From Methanoprimaticola sp047501175 (GTDB taxonomy: Archaea; Thermoplasmatota; Thermoplasmata; Methanomassiliicoccales; Methanomethylophilaceae): a stretch of 10,736 nt of DNA. Within the stretch, counting starts at the first letter, position 1; each line of letters opens with the position of its first letter. Made by a program: the position numbers and the translations under genes. The notes below the pieces were generated by a model. That model saw only the letters and a program-made list of their open reading frames with translations. It was not told the origin of the DNA and made no database searches. Of the stretch, positions 1 to 7,949 are shown piece by piece. The stretch covers positions 1 through 10,736 of the forward strand of contig NZ_JBEQWH010000017.1 in the NCBI RefSeq assembly GCF_047501175.1, given 5' to 3'.

Positions 1-2
1 GG

Positions 3-3000
3 AAGTCACGGGGGGGGGGGCAGTGCAAGCTCAAACTCCTCGCGGCTGTCGCCGTCCTCGCAATGGTGTTCTGCGCATTCTGCGCGATCGCACCTGTTTC
101 TGAGGGCGCTGACGAAAGAAATCCCGCGACGGATGTCACCATCCCAGGGAACTCGGGATGGCCTGAAGCCACCACAGCCACAGACAAGACAAAAACCATT
201 GTCCTGGATAAGGACATCACGATCACGTCAGGGATCGTCCTGGCCGGAAGTACCGACCTCAAGATAGACCTGAACGGTCACACTATTACTGCCGATGGTG
301 TAAGCGTCCTGATGACATATTCAGCAGATACGAATTACACCGGAACCCTCACCATCGATGGTTCGAAGGAAGGGAGTGCGATCACGACCGACGTCCGTGT
401 TCTGAGCGGACACAGCACCGGCGGATACACACTGAATGTCATCGGTGGGACATATACCGGAGACTACACATTCCTTATTGGTGGGAAACAGAATGGTGCC
501 AGCGGATCCACCGCGACTTTCACTGATGCAGTGATCAACGGTTCGACCGCTGGGATATGGATGTCCTACGGAGAGAACGAGAAGATGACCGTGGATGGAT
601 GCACGATCGATGCACCCCTCGGGATCTATGCTGCAACGACGAAGATCAATGACATAAAGGACACTGTGATAAATTCAAGTGACGTTGGAATTGACTTCAA
701 AACTGGAACATCTAGTGTAACTGGATGTACTATATTGGTAAATAACTATGTTGAGGGGACTGCAGTCGGAAACAACGGAACAGGAGATGCAGAAACTGCG
801 ATTGTAGTTACAAATCAGTATGACACTGGAAATGTATCAGTGAAAATCGATCAAACATCGAGTGTGAAGAACACCGCCAGTGGATCGAAAGCCGTTTTTG
901 TATCTGAAGGAAGTAAGAATGGAGTCGTAAATATCGATTGGGAAGGGAATGACTCCAACATCGGCTACAAGTATGTGCAGAAGAGTATGGATTGGAACAG
1001 TGAGACTGGGAAGTATGTGTTTACCAACATTACGAACACAAAGGGGCTTGTGATTGTCAATGGAACCGCTTACGTCAATCACCAGGACAGACTCATACAG
1101 GCGAAGGATATCACTTCAACAGCAGTGGATAGGATTGTCGTTGAAAATGAAATCACACTTACTTCGGAGATTACCATTAATTTCACTGATGAGTCCGAGA
1201 AAGAGAACGGAGTCAAACTTGGCGAAAACACCGCCATCGGAAAGGGCACCGTGTTCCAGAGAGGATCCATCGAGATCATCAACGCATCACTTAAAGATGG
1301 CGACATCACCATCAGTGGAGATGCAGTCATCTACGGAACCTATACTGGAACTGGTAACATAACCATCAACAATGGGGCGACTTTGACAATTCCTGCTGGG
1401 AGAACTCTTACGATGGGTTCTGAGGACGGAGAAGACACTTCGAAGATAAAACTCGAGAGTGGATCCACCTTGAACATCCTTGGGAACCTTGAGGACAATA
1501 CGAAACATGAAGGAGCTGGAAACGAGAGTCTGATCGTACCCTCCTCCGACACTTCTGCAGGAGACGTCAATGTCGGACCCAATGCTACAGTTCCCGCGAA
1601 AAACTTCGTGAACGACAAGATCCTGGTGTCCGTCGACCCTGATGCGATGGTCGAAGCGAGTCTCGGAGGAACGATTATCGACAACCCTACTTTTGGGCCG
1701 AGCCAGATCGTCACCGTCAACGAGAGTCTTGTGATCATGAATGGAGCGACAGTCACCATTGCCGGTAAGCTCATCGTTCCCGAAGGAATGACCATCACTA
1801 TCGAAGCAGGCGGGAAGCTGATCCTTCAGGGACTCAACGTAACTGCTGACATTAACGGTACCGTTGTAATCGAAGGGGCTCTTGAACAGCCAGTCACAGA
1901 AAAAGGAATATTCAAGATTGACTCCTCTGGAGACAAAGCTGTCATAACCGTAGATGGAGATATCCAAGTCTACGGTCTCTTGAACATTGCCCAAGGAAAG
2001 GTTGTATTCAACGCCAACGCTGACATTGCTGAGACGGGAATAGTGAGGCTTGGAACGAACGGAGGATCTGATTCTGAGAAGACGGTTGGAACAATCGTCG
2101 TATCCGAAAATTCTGTCCTAACGATAAACGGGAATATACACAGGACAGCAGACAGGCTCAATCACGACTATTGTAATATAATTGAGAACAATGGAACTAT
2201 CATCTATGACTCTGAAGTCGCTGCATTCAGTAACGTAAGAATCTATATGATGAAATCCGGAGCAACTGTTGATATTCAGGAGTTTACCATCGGAAATGGA
2301 AACCAGAAGCTGAGCGTTTACATCAATGAAAGTCTGGAGATCAAGGATGAACCCAATTCGATGGAACATGCCATGACTCTCGGAATCGATAAGAGAGATA
2401 CCAACGAAACTGACAGAACATTCAGTACAGGTGGGATCGTGATCACCGCGAGCGCGAAACTTGTAAAAGACGATAATGGCGACTCCATAGTCGAATCTTC
2501 AATGGACATCTCTGGAACAATCAAGAGTTCTGATACTGTTGAAGCACCTATCGCAAACGGTGGGGACCACACTAACGCGAAGATCACTCTGGCTGGAAAG
2601 GATATCACGATCTCATCCGAACTCGTACTCGGGCAGGAGGACGAGCTTGATTTCGGAAAGAAAATTACAGGAAACTATAATCCAGGCACAGATGAAATTG
2701 TACCTAGCAACCTGACTGTTACCGGAAAGATCGATGCCACTGCAGGAACGTTCATCAACAACGTCACCACGAACGCAGATGAGGAAATCTCTGGGATCAC
2801 CTTGAAGGATGCTGGAACTATCACCACCTTGAACACTCCGATCAGCAATGTAATCAACGCTACGATGTATGAGACCCAGAATGCTGACAAGGACAAGGTC
2901 TACAACTACGCAACAATCGATGCCGCCATGAAGGTTCTGAACGATAATGCCGACGTAAAGAAGGTAACTGTCCTCGGAGAGCAGGAACTCACAACTTCTG

Positions 3001-5063
3001 CTAAAATCCCTGCGGACAAGACTCTCGCAGTCGACATAAACCGTGCTGGGGAACTGACCATCGGATGTGTCAAGGATCACAATAACGTCACACTCGATGT
3101 TGATGCCAAAGGAAAAATTACCGGCGGTGCTGGAATAAAAGTGATTGATGGAACTGTCTATGCAGCGGACAAGACCAAGGTCTCCGGTGCCATCGTCAGC
3201 GATGTGAAATCCTATGAAGTCGACGCCGACGGAAAGGCTGTCAGAGACGGATGGGGCAAATGGACCACCCTGGCCCTCGCCCTCAAGGATGCTGAGGCAG
3301 GACAGACCATAGAGGTTTCCACCACCGAACTGTACATCAGCAGCAACATGACCATCGACGAAGGCGTCACTGTCAAGGTGCCCGCAATCACTGAAATCTT
3401 CGAGGTGAAGGATGGAATCACGTTCACCGTCGACGGCATCCTCATAATCGAGAACGATCTCACTGCCGAGACCACGTTCGCCAAAACCGCTGTCAACCAG
3501 GGCAAGAACGCACCGAACAACAGCAGCGTCATCGTCGTGAACGGAATGATCAGATCCAACGTCGGAGCCACCTATGATGCAGAAGGAACAAAATACCTAT
3601 CCACAGGAGTTCCTGTGTCCGGTGCATATTACACTGACAATGAACTGTACAACGTCGTCGCTCCTTTGAGCGTCGCTCTCGAGAACCTCGCAAAGATCGA
3701 TGGGGACATCACCATCCGCGGAAAGGTCACCGCAGGAGATGTCGCATTCACCGCGACCGATGACTGCACCACACTCGTGGTCGATGCAAATGCCGAATTC
3801 AACGTGAACTCCATCACGCTCGTCAAATCCACGCTCAATGCAGTTGGAAAGTTCAACGGAGCTGTAACCGTTGGAGATGTCACCTTCGCATTCAAATTCG
3901 TCCAGAAAGTGAACATCGGAGCCACCGAGGAAGGCGTCATGCAATTCACTGACCTCGGACAGATGACAGAGTACGCCGACGAGAACAAGAAGGAGTATGC
4001 ATCCATGACCCTCGTCTCCGGAACCTATGTCGGAAAGGAAGACCTCGTAGTCAGAGACCAGGGAATAGACTTCGTCGTCGCATCTGGTTCCACCCTTGAA
4101 TCTGAAGCTGCGAACATATACTCTCTAATAATCGAGGGGACCGTGTCCGTCGCATCCGAAAAGGCACTTACAGCAACAAACGGTGAGATCAAGAACGGCG
4201 GAGTTCTCTCCGTCGCTGCAGAGACTTCCACTGAAGCCAAGGGAACCGCAACCTTCACTGTCCTTATAGTTGGACATGTCGTCAAAGATGATACTACCGG
4301 AGCCACCGCAGCGGTCAACGGACCTGTCTCCACCGTGGTAATGTATGTCGCAGCCGATACCACTATGGATGAAGCCACGCTAAAGTCCCTCGAGGATATC
4401 GATAAAACTGAGTACTATGTGGACGGAGCCCTCTGGATGACTGTCTATGACGACAGTGAGCAGGGACATCCCATCAATTTCGTCTGGTCCGACAACTTCG
4501 ACATTCCTGTGAAGAATGCAAGATTCACTGGATGGGAGGCCGAGGATGTCGAATCCATGGTCGGAAAGGTTGTTGGAGATGTCGCAAAAGTCGATGCGAA
4601 GATCGACAAGGAGATCTACGGCATCACAATCCTCGCCAACGAAGGTGTCAACGACATCTTCATCGACGGCCAGATCCTGGTCAAGGATGGGCTTAACATC
4701 TATACTCTCCCCAACGATGTAGAACTCACTGCCGGAACTCATGAGATCACCTTCGAGCTCAACAATGGATTCACCGGAGAGGGCAAGCTCGCTCTGGTCG
4801 GAGATGGAGTGACCAAGGGTGTCACTTGCGGAGTCAACGGACTCAGCATCACTCTGTCCGGGGTTCCCGAAGGAGATAACTGGATCAGTGCAGAGATCAC
4901 CCTCCAGCTCACCGGTATCGAGAAGTCCGGATTCACTCCCGACCAGCCCGACACCCCCGCAGCCGACAACGGAATGACCATCACGGACTACCTGCTGATC
5001 ATCCTCGTCGTCCTCATCGTCGTCATGGCAATCATCGTCGCCATGAGGCTCATGAGGAGCTGA
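3..5063 (+). CDS. Giant adhesin-like surface protein, 5' partial
   Basis: The first ATG in frame is at 63 (1,666 residues), but the frame is open to base 3. The upstream codons read KSRGGGQCKLKLLAAVAVLA and run straight into the hydrophobic stretch after the ATG. This makes a complete signal peptide (basic n-region, then a core ending near AIAPVSEGA), so the true start is probably left of the window. Counting from the ATG, residues about 60-220 look like a parallel beta-helix (LKIDLNGHTIT, then G/N/T-rich short strands). Similar strand-rich coils continue to about residue 1400. A tail domain with an FTGW motif lies near 1489, followed by a Pro/Asp linker (about 1625-1637) and one membrane segment (about 1643-1663) ending RLMRS. 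It is therefore expected on the cell surface, anchored at its C-terminus. Many N-x-S/T sequons are present. I see no catalytic motif. The ligand is unknown; a role in adhesion or as an envelope component is inferred from architecture. Confidence 0.5.
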   Translation, partial: KSRGGGQCKLKLLAAVAVLAMVFCAFCAIAPVSEGADERNPATDVTIPGNSGWPEATTATDKTKTIVLDKDITITSGIVLAGSTDLKIDLNGHTITADGVSVLMTYSADTNYTGTLTIDGSKEGSAITTDVRVLSGHSTGGYTLNVIGGTYTGDYTFLIGGKQNGASGSTATFTDAVINGSTAGIWMSYGENEKMTVDGCTIDAPLGIYAATTKINDIKDTVINSSDVGIDFKTGTSSVTGCTILVNNYVEGTAVGNNGTGDAETAIVVTNQYDTGNVSVKIDQTSSVKNTASGSKAVFVSEGSKNGVVNIDWEGNDSNIGYKYVQKSMDWNSETGKYVFTNITNTKGLVIVNGTAYVNHQDRLIQAKDITSTAVDRIVVENEITLTSEITINFTDESEKENGVKLGENTAIGKGTVFQRGSIEIINASLKDGDITISGDAVIYGTYTGTGNITINNGATLTIPAGRTLTMGSEDGEDTSKIKLESGSTLNILGNLEDNTKHEGAGNESLIVPSSDTSAGDVNVGPNATVPAKNFVNDKILVSVDPDAMVEASLGGTIIDNPTFGPSQIVTVNESLVIMNGATVTIAGKLIVPEGMTITIEAGGKLILQGLNVTADINGTVVIEGALEQPVTEKGIFKIDSSGDKAVITVDGDIQVYGLLNIAQGKVVFNANADIAETGIVRLGTNGGSDSEKTVGTIVVSENSVLTINGNIHRTADRLNHDYCNIIENNGTIIYDSEVAAFSNVRIYMMKSGATVDIQEFTIGNGNQKLSVYINESLEIKDEPNSMEHAMTLGIDKRDTNETDRTFSTGGIVITASAKLVKDDNGDSIVESSMDISGTIKSSDTVEAPIANGGDHTNAKITLAGKDITISSELVLGQEDELDFGKKITGNYNPGTDEIVPSNLTVTGKIDATAGTFINNVTTNADEEISGITLKDAGTITTLNTPISNVINATMYETQNADKDKVYNYATIDAAMKVLNDNADVKKVTVLGEQELTTSAKIPADKTLAVDINRAGELTIGCVKDHNNVTLDVDAKGKITGGAGIKVIDGTVYAADKTKVSGAIVSDVKSYEVDADGKAVRDGWGKWTTLALALKDAEAGQTIEVSTTELYISSNMTIDEGVTVKVPAITEIFEVKDGITFTVDGILIIENDLTAETTFAKTAVNQGKNAPNNSSVIVVNGMIRSNVGATYDAEGTKYLSTGVPVSGAYYTDNELYNVVAPLSVALENLAKIDGDITIRGKVTAGDVAFTATDDCTTLVVDANAEFNVNSITLVKSTLNAVGKFNGAVTVGDVTFAFKFVQKVNIGATEEGVMQFTDLGQMTEYADENKKEYASMTLVSGTYVGKEDLVVRDQGIDFVVASGSTLESEAANIYSLIIEGTVSVASEKALTATNGEIKNGGVLSVAAETSTEAKGTATFTVLIVGHVVKDDTTGATAAVNGPVSTVVMYVAADTTMDEATLKSLEDIDKTEYYVDGALWMTVYDDSEQGHPINFVWSDNFDIPVKNARFTGWEAEDVESMVGKVVGDVAKVDAKIDKEIYGITILANEGVNDIFIDGQILVKDGLNIYTLPNDVELTAGTHEITFELNNGFTGEGKLALVGDGVTKGVTCGVNGLSITLSGVPEGDNWISAEITLQLTGIEKSGFTPDQPDTPAADNGMTITDYLLIILVVLIVVMAIIVAMRLMRS
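10..20 (+). repeat. Homopolymeric G tract (11 G) inside the surface-protein frame
   Basis: Eleven consecutive G residues lie between AAGTCAC and CAGTGC, about 15 bases before the hydrophobic core of the signal peptide. With 11 G the upstream codons are in frame with the long ORF (K-S-R-G-G-G-Q-C-K). A change by one or two G would put anything initiated upstream out of frame. The tract lies very near the window edge, so a sequencing or assembly length error is possible. Confidence 0.5.
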
Positions 5064-5120
5064 TCGTAAACGAACGATCGAGAGAGAGAACAATCCCAAT
5101 CACCTGAAACGACAAACTCC

Positions 5121-5150
5121 GGAGGTCCGGAAGGACCTCCATCCTCCTTT
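5121..5150 (+). terminator. Probable terminator of the surface-protein gene
   Basis: A perfect 8-bp stem GGAGGTCC/GGACCTCC with a GGAA loop is followed by a pyrimidine stretch ending CCTTTT, 58 bases past the stop codon. A second 8-bp hairpin (5143-5168) begins right after it. The T-run is short, so a processing or stability role is an alternative. Confidence 0.5.
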
Positions 5151-5306
5151 TCACCAAAGGAAAGGAGGAATGATCCGGCGCGCCCGACGAACCTGAACAG
5201 CAAACAGCCATCGGAGCGGACCCATCTTCCATCAGACGGGTCCGGGCATCTCATCCCGTCCCGGAGAGACGACGGGACCGCGCACAGGAACACGCTCGCC
5301 AAACAA

Positions 5307-5326
5307 GCCCTCCCGTTCGGGAGGGC
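5307..5326 (-). terminator. Hairpin downstream of iorB, possible terminator
   Basis: An 8-bp GC-rich stem GCCCTCCC/GGGAGGGC closes a 4-base loop. Read on the minus strand it is followed by TTGTTTGG, a weak T-rich tail, and lies about 65 bases past the iorB stop. It could serve transcripts from either side. Confidence 0.5.
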
Positions 5327-5358
5327 GGCCCTTTCACATCGAGGGGACAAACGGAAGG

Positions 5359-5380
5359 ACATGGGGGGATGCCCCCATGT
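5359..5380 (-). terminator. Hairpin just past the iorB stop
   Basis: Nine-base perfect arms ACATGGGGG/CCCCCATGT with a 4-base loop start 11 bases beyond the iorB stop codon. Only a weak pyrimidine tail follows on the minus strand (TCCTTCC), so it may be a 3'-end stability element rather than the termination point itself. Confidence 0.5.
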
Positions 5381-5391
5381 GATGTTTCAAA

Positions 5392-5982
5392 TCAGTTCCT
5401 GATCGCGTTGAACCCGCGCTCGAAGGCGTCGAGGTTCAGGTCGAGGAACTTCTGGGGGACCTGCGAGACCAGCGCCTCGCGGAGCTGGTCCTTGGTCAGC
5501 GGGATGTCCTTCATGGCAGCGACCGCGCCGATCATCACCGCGTTGGCCGCGACGGCCTTGCCGGCCTTGATGGCTATCAGGGTCGCATCTATGGTGACCA
5601 CGTTGGGGTTGGTGGTCCTGACGGCCTCGACGAGGTCGTCTATCGCAGGATACTCATCGAACCCTGCGGCGACCATCGACGGCAGCACGGGATCCAGGTT
5701 CATCAGTATCGACGTGCTCCCGTTCCCGAGATGCAGGCTCCTGACGGTCTCCGCAGGCTCGAACCCCATGATCAGGTCCGCGCCCCCCTCGGCCTCCAGG
5801 GGACTGTAGACGTTGTCCCCGAACCTCACGGTGGACATGACGCTGCCTCCCCTCTGGGCCATCCCGTGGACCTCGGACATCATGACCTTGTATCCAGCGT
5901 TCATCGCGGCGGTGCCCAGGACGTTGGATGCCATCAGCACCCCCTGCCCTCCGACCCCCACGATCTGTATCGTGTACTTCAT
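5392..5982 (-). CDS. iorB: Indolepyruvate:ferredoxin oxidoreductase, beta subunit
   Basis: This is the small subunit (196 residues) of the IorAB enzyme. In the known family it oxidatively decarboxylates aryl-pyruvates to aryl-acetyl-CoA, reducing ferredoxin; in methanogens the reverse reaction can feed aromatic amino acid synthesis. The protein begins MKYTIQIVGVGGQGV, the glycine-rich opening typical of the 2-oxoacid oxidoreductase gamma-type domain. A conserved-looking SEVHGMAQRGGSV segment follows at residues 36-48. The length is normal for the family. The start at 5982 is chosen because its ATG overlaps the iorA stop as ATGA, with GGGGTGA four bases upstream as ribosome binding site. An open frame extends further upstream to 6888, but that part is out-of-frame iorA sequence. 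Substrate specificity cannot be read from sequence, so another 2-oxoacid is possible. Confidence 0.5.
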   Translation of the reverse strand: MKYTIQIVGVGGQGVLMASNVLGTAAMNAGYKVMMSEVHGMAQRGGSVMSTVRFGDNVYSPLEAEGGADLIMGFEPAETVRSLHLGNGSTSILMNLDPVLPSMVAAGFDEYPAIDDLVEAVRTTNPNVVTIDATLIAIKAGKAVAANAVMIGAVAAMKDIPLTKDQLREALVSQVPQKFLDLNLDAFERGFNAIRN

Positions 5983-7793
5983 CTCTTCACCCCTATGGCC
6001 TTCTTCGGGCACACGTTGGCGCACATGCCGCACCCTATGCACTGGGTGGGGTCCGTCCAGACCCTGTCGTCCTTCTTTATGAGCGCCGGGCAGGCGACCA
6101 TGCGCAGGCATGTGAAGCACTGGACGCACTCCTCCTGGTCCACGTCGCACGTCCTGGAGGGGAGGAGCTTCCTCTTCTTCAGCTCCAGCGGACAGGCCTG
6201 CTCCGATATCACGACGGCGACGCCGTCGAACGTGATGGCCTCCCTCATCACCTCCGTGGTGGCCTTGATGTCGTAGGGGTTGACCTTCCTGACGAACCTG
6301 GCCCCCACGCCGCGGGCGATGCTCTCGATGTCCAGGGGCTGCGTGTTCACGCCGCCGAACTCCCTCCCCGTCCCCGGGTTGGGCTGGTGTCCCGTCATCG
6401 CGGTGGTGCGGTTGTCCAGGATGACCATGACGATCTTGTGGTTGTTGAACAGCGCGTTTATCAGCGGGTTGATGCCCGAGTGGAAGAACGTGGAGTCCCC
6501 CATGAACGCTATCGGGAGCTGGTCGGTGGACTGGGCGAACCCTCCCGCCGCACCGGCGCCCCCTCCCATGCAGATGATGTAGTCCGCCTCGTTGAACGGC
6601 GGGGAGCCTCCGAGCGTGTAGCACCCGATGTCCGAGCAGTAGACCACGTCCCTGTTCCCGACCGCCTTCTTGGTGGCCGCGAACATCCCCCTGTGGGGGC
6701 ATCCGGCGCACAGCGTGGGGGGCCTGGCGGGCAGCTTGATCTCCGGCTGGGGCATGGGCTCCCTGAACTCGCAGACGGCGGCGAGCTCCGCCACCCCCTT
6801 CAGGGTGTCGGGGGAGTACTCCATCGCCCTGGGCAGGTGTCCGGACCTCTTCCCGTACACGGGGACGTCCAGGCCGTACTGGGCGCATATCCTCAGCACG
6901 GAGTCCTCCAGGTACGGGTCGAGCTCCTCGACCACGATGATCCTCTCCTTGCCGCGGATGAAGTCCGCGATCTTCCTCTCCGGGAGGGGCGCGGTGAACC
7001 CGAGCTTGAGGATGGAGACGTCCGACATTGCCTCCTTGACGTACGTGTACGAGACCCCGGACGTTATCACGCCGACGCTGCCCTTGCCCTCGACGAAGTT
7101 CAGGGAGGACCTCTCGGACATCTCCCTGGCGTCCTTGTTCAGCTTCAGGAGCCTCTTCCTGTTGACCCTCGCGTTGGCGGGTATGTTCACGAAGCGGACG
7201 AAGTCCCTGTCGAAGTGCCCCTTGGTCACGGGCTCGGACCTCTGTCCGAACTCCACGGGAGCACGGGCGTGGTTGACGCGGGTGGTGGTCCTGAAGATCA
7301 CGGGCAGCCCGAGCTCCTCGGATATCTTGTAGGCCTCGGGGATCATCGCCTTCGCCCCCATGGGGGTGGACGGCTCTATCATCGGGAGCAGGGACAGCTG
7401 GGCGTAGTACCTGTTGTCCTGCTCGTTCTGGGAGCTGTGAGCGGACGGGTCGTCCGCGGTCAGGATGAGCATGCCTCCCCTGACGCCCGAGTATGCCAGT
7501 GTCATCATGGGGTCCGACGCAACGTTCAGACCCACATGCTTCATGAAGACGAACGAGCGGACCCCTGCGGAGGCTGCCGCGGCGGAGACCTCCAGGGCGA
7601 CCTTCTCGTTGTCGGAGAACTCGAAGTACATGCCCGCATCGGCGGACAGCTTCTCGAGGAGATTGCCTATCTCGGAGGAAGGCGTCCCCGGATAGGTGGA
7701 TGCGAAACCTACGCCAGCCTCGAAGAGGCCCCTCACGATGGCCTCGTTTCCCAGGAGGAGGTGCTTCCCCCCATCAGACAAAAGATCCGACAT
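5979..7793 (-). CDS. iorA: Indolepyruvate:ferredoxin oxidoreductase, alpha subunit with fused ferredoxin
   Basis: This is the catalytic, thiamine-diphosphate-binding subunit (604 residues, usual family length), expected to be cytoplasmic. The N-terminal pyrimidine-binding domain includes TYPGTPSSEIGNLLE (33-47) and SAHSSQNEQDNRYYA (118-131). The C-terminal TPP domain holds CAGCPHRG (362-369), CSDIGCYTLGG (386-396) and the GDS...NN cofactor motif (432-451). A ferredoxin tail has two cysteine sets: C556, C559, C562, C568 (C-x2-C-x2-C-x5-CP) and C585, C588, C591, C595 (C-x2-C-x2-C-x3-CP). These predict two [4Fe-4S] clusters that carry electrons to external ferredoxin; an irregular first set is known for this family. 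The start at 7793 has GAGGT seven bases upstream and a TATA-like box about 40 bases upstream. It is first in the iorA-iorB operon and divergent from the Fe-S gene at 7950. Confidence 0.5.
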   Translation of the reverse strand: MSDLLSDGGKHLLLGNEAIVRGLFEAGVGFASTYPGTPSSEIGNLLEKLSADAGMYFEFSDNEKVALEVSAAAASAGVRSFVFMKHVGLNVASDPMMTLAYSGVRGGMLILTADDPSAHSSQNEQDNRYYAQLSLLPMIEPSTPMGAKAMIPEAYKISEELGLPVIFRTTTRVNHARAPVEFGQRSEPVTKGHFDRDFVRFVNIPANARVNRKRLLKLNKDAREMSERSSLNFVEGKGSVGVITSGVSYTYVKEAMSDVSILKLGFTAPLPERKIADFIRGKERIIVVEELDPYLEDSVLRICAQYGLDVPVYGKRSGHLPRAMEYSPDTLKGVAELAAVCEFREPMPQPEIKLPARPPTLCAGCPHRGMFAATKKAVGNRDVVYCSDIGCYTLGGSPPFNEADYIICMGGGAGAAGGFAQSTDQLPIAFMGDSTFFHSGINPLINALFNNHKIVMVILDNRTTAMTGHQPNPGTGREFGGVNTQPLDIESIARGVGARFVRKVNPYDIKATTEVMREAITFDGVAVVISEQACPLELKKRKLLPSRTCDVDQEECVQCFTCLRMVACPALIKKDDRVWTDPTQCIGCGMCANVCPKKAIGVKR

Positions 7794-7800
7794 TTATGAA

Positions 7801-7838
7801 ACCTCAACTGGTCGGTAATCGGGGCGCTGGTTATAATA
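7801..7838 (-). promoter_or_regulatory. Promoter and ribosome binding site of iorAB
   Basis: TATTATAA on the minus strand (7831-7838) is the only clear AT-rich box in a GC-rich gap. At usual archaeal spacing (about 26 bases) transcription would start near 7809, giving a leader of about 16 bases. That leader contains GAGGT (7801-7805), correctly placed before the iorA ATG. The box is close to symmetrical, so it might also act on the plus strand. Confidence 0.5.
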
Positions 7839-7921
7839 GGTACGGACACGGGGGACGGACCGTGGGCCGCCCCCAGTCACGGATGCCCCGGACGCATCGG
7901 AACGCCTGTCCTGGAACATCT

Positions 7922-7929
7922 GAAATATC
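7922..7929 (+). promoter_or_regulatory. Putative promoter for a leaderless transcript
   Basis: GAAATAT (7922-7928) lies about 24 bases before the ATG at 7950, the spacing at which archaeal transcription would begin on the start codon itself. No well-placed Shine-Dalgarno sequence precedes that ATG; the nearby GGGAG is only one base away, too close to work. The box is weak, so this is tentative. Confidence 0.5.
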
Positions 7930-7949
7930 CGTATGCGCTCCGCGGGAGC

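Larger units (their letters stand above)
5064..5391. other. Gene-free, hairpin-rich region between convergent genes
   Basis: I find no convincing gene in these 328 bases. Inverted repeats, left to right: GATCGT/ACGATC at 5062-5079, overlapping the surface-protein stop; GGAGGTCC/GGACCTCC at 5121-5140; CCTCCTTT/AAAGGAGG at 5143-5168; CGGACCC/GGGTCCG at 5217-5244; CCCGTC at 5255-5260, able to pair with GACGGG at either 5235-5240 or 5271-5276; GCCCTCCC/GGGAGGGC at 5307-5326; and ACATGGGGG/CCCCCATGT at 5359-5380. The simplest reading is 3'-end and termination structures for two converging transcripts. A small structured RNA cannot be excluded. Confidence 0.5.

Noticed and set aside
1287..1994. Antisense 235-codon frame within the surface-protein gene
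   Set aside because: It is one of many overlapping minus-strand frames caused by the repetitive, stop-poor complement of Thr/Ile/Val/Gly/Asp-rich coding. No ribosome site or family pattern.
63..5063. Repeats in the surface-protein gene as a CRISPR array or nucleotide tandem repeat
   Set aside because: No regularly spaced identical units are seen; similarity is only at the level of beta-strand-forming protein patterns.
4380..5099. Antisense 239-codon Asp/Glu/Ser-rich frame at the 3' end of the surface-protein gene
   Set aside because: The sequence mirrors GTC/ATC/GAC-rich codons of the sense gene and has no recognisable domain or start signal.
4988..5362. 124-codon minus-strand frame covering the intergenic hairpins
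   Set aside because: It runs through several inverted repeats and into the surface-protein gene, and has no ribosome site or recognisable motif.
5983..6888. Upstream extension of the iorB frame
   Set aside because: The extension is out-of-frame iorA sequence with low-complexity Arg/Gly/Pro content; the iorB start at 5982 has a ribosome site and an ATGA overlap.
5928..7799. A 623-codon open frame on the plus strand
   Set aside because: It is antisense to iorA, whose family motifs are unmistakable. Its composition is Gly/Arg/Pro/Asp/His-rich, as expected from a shadow frame in high-GC DNA.
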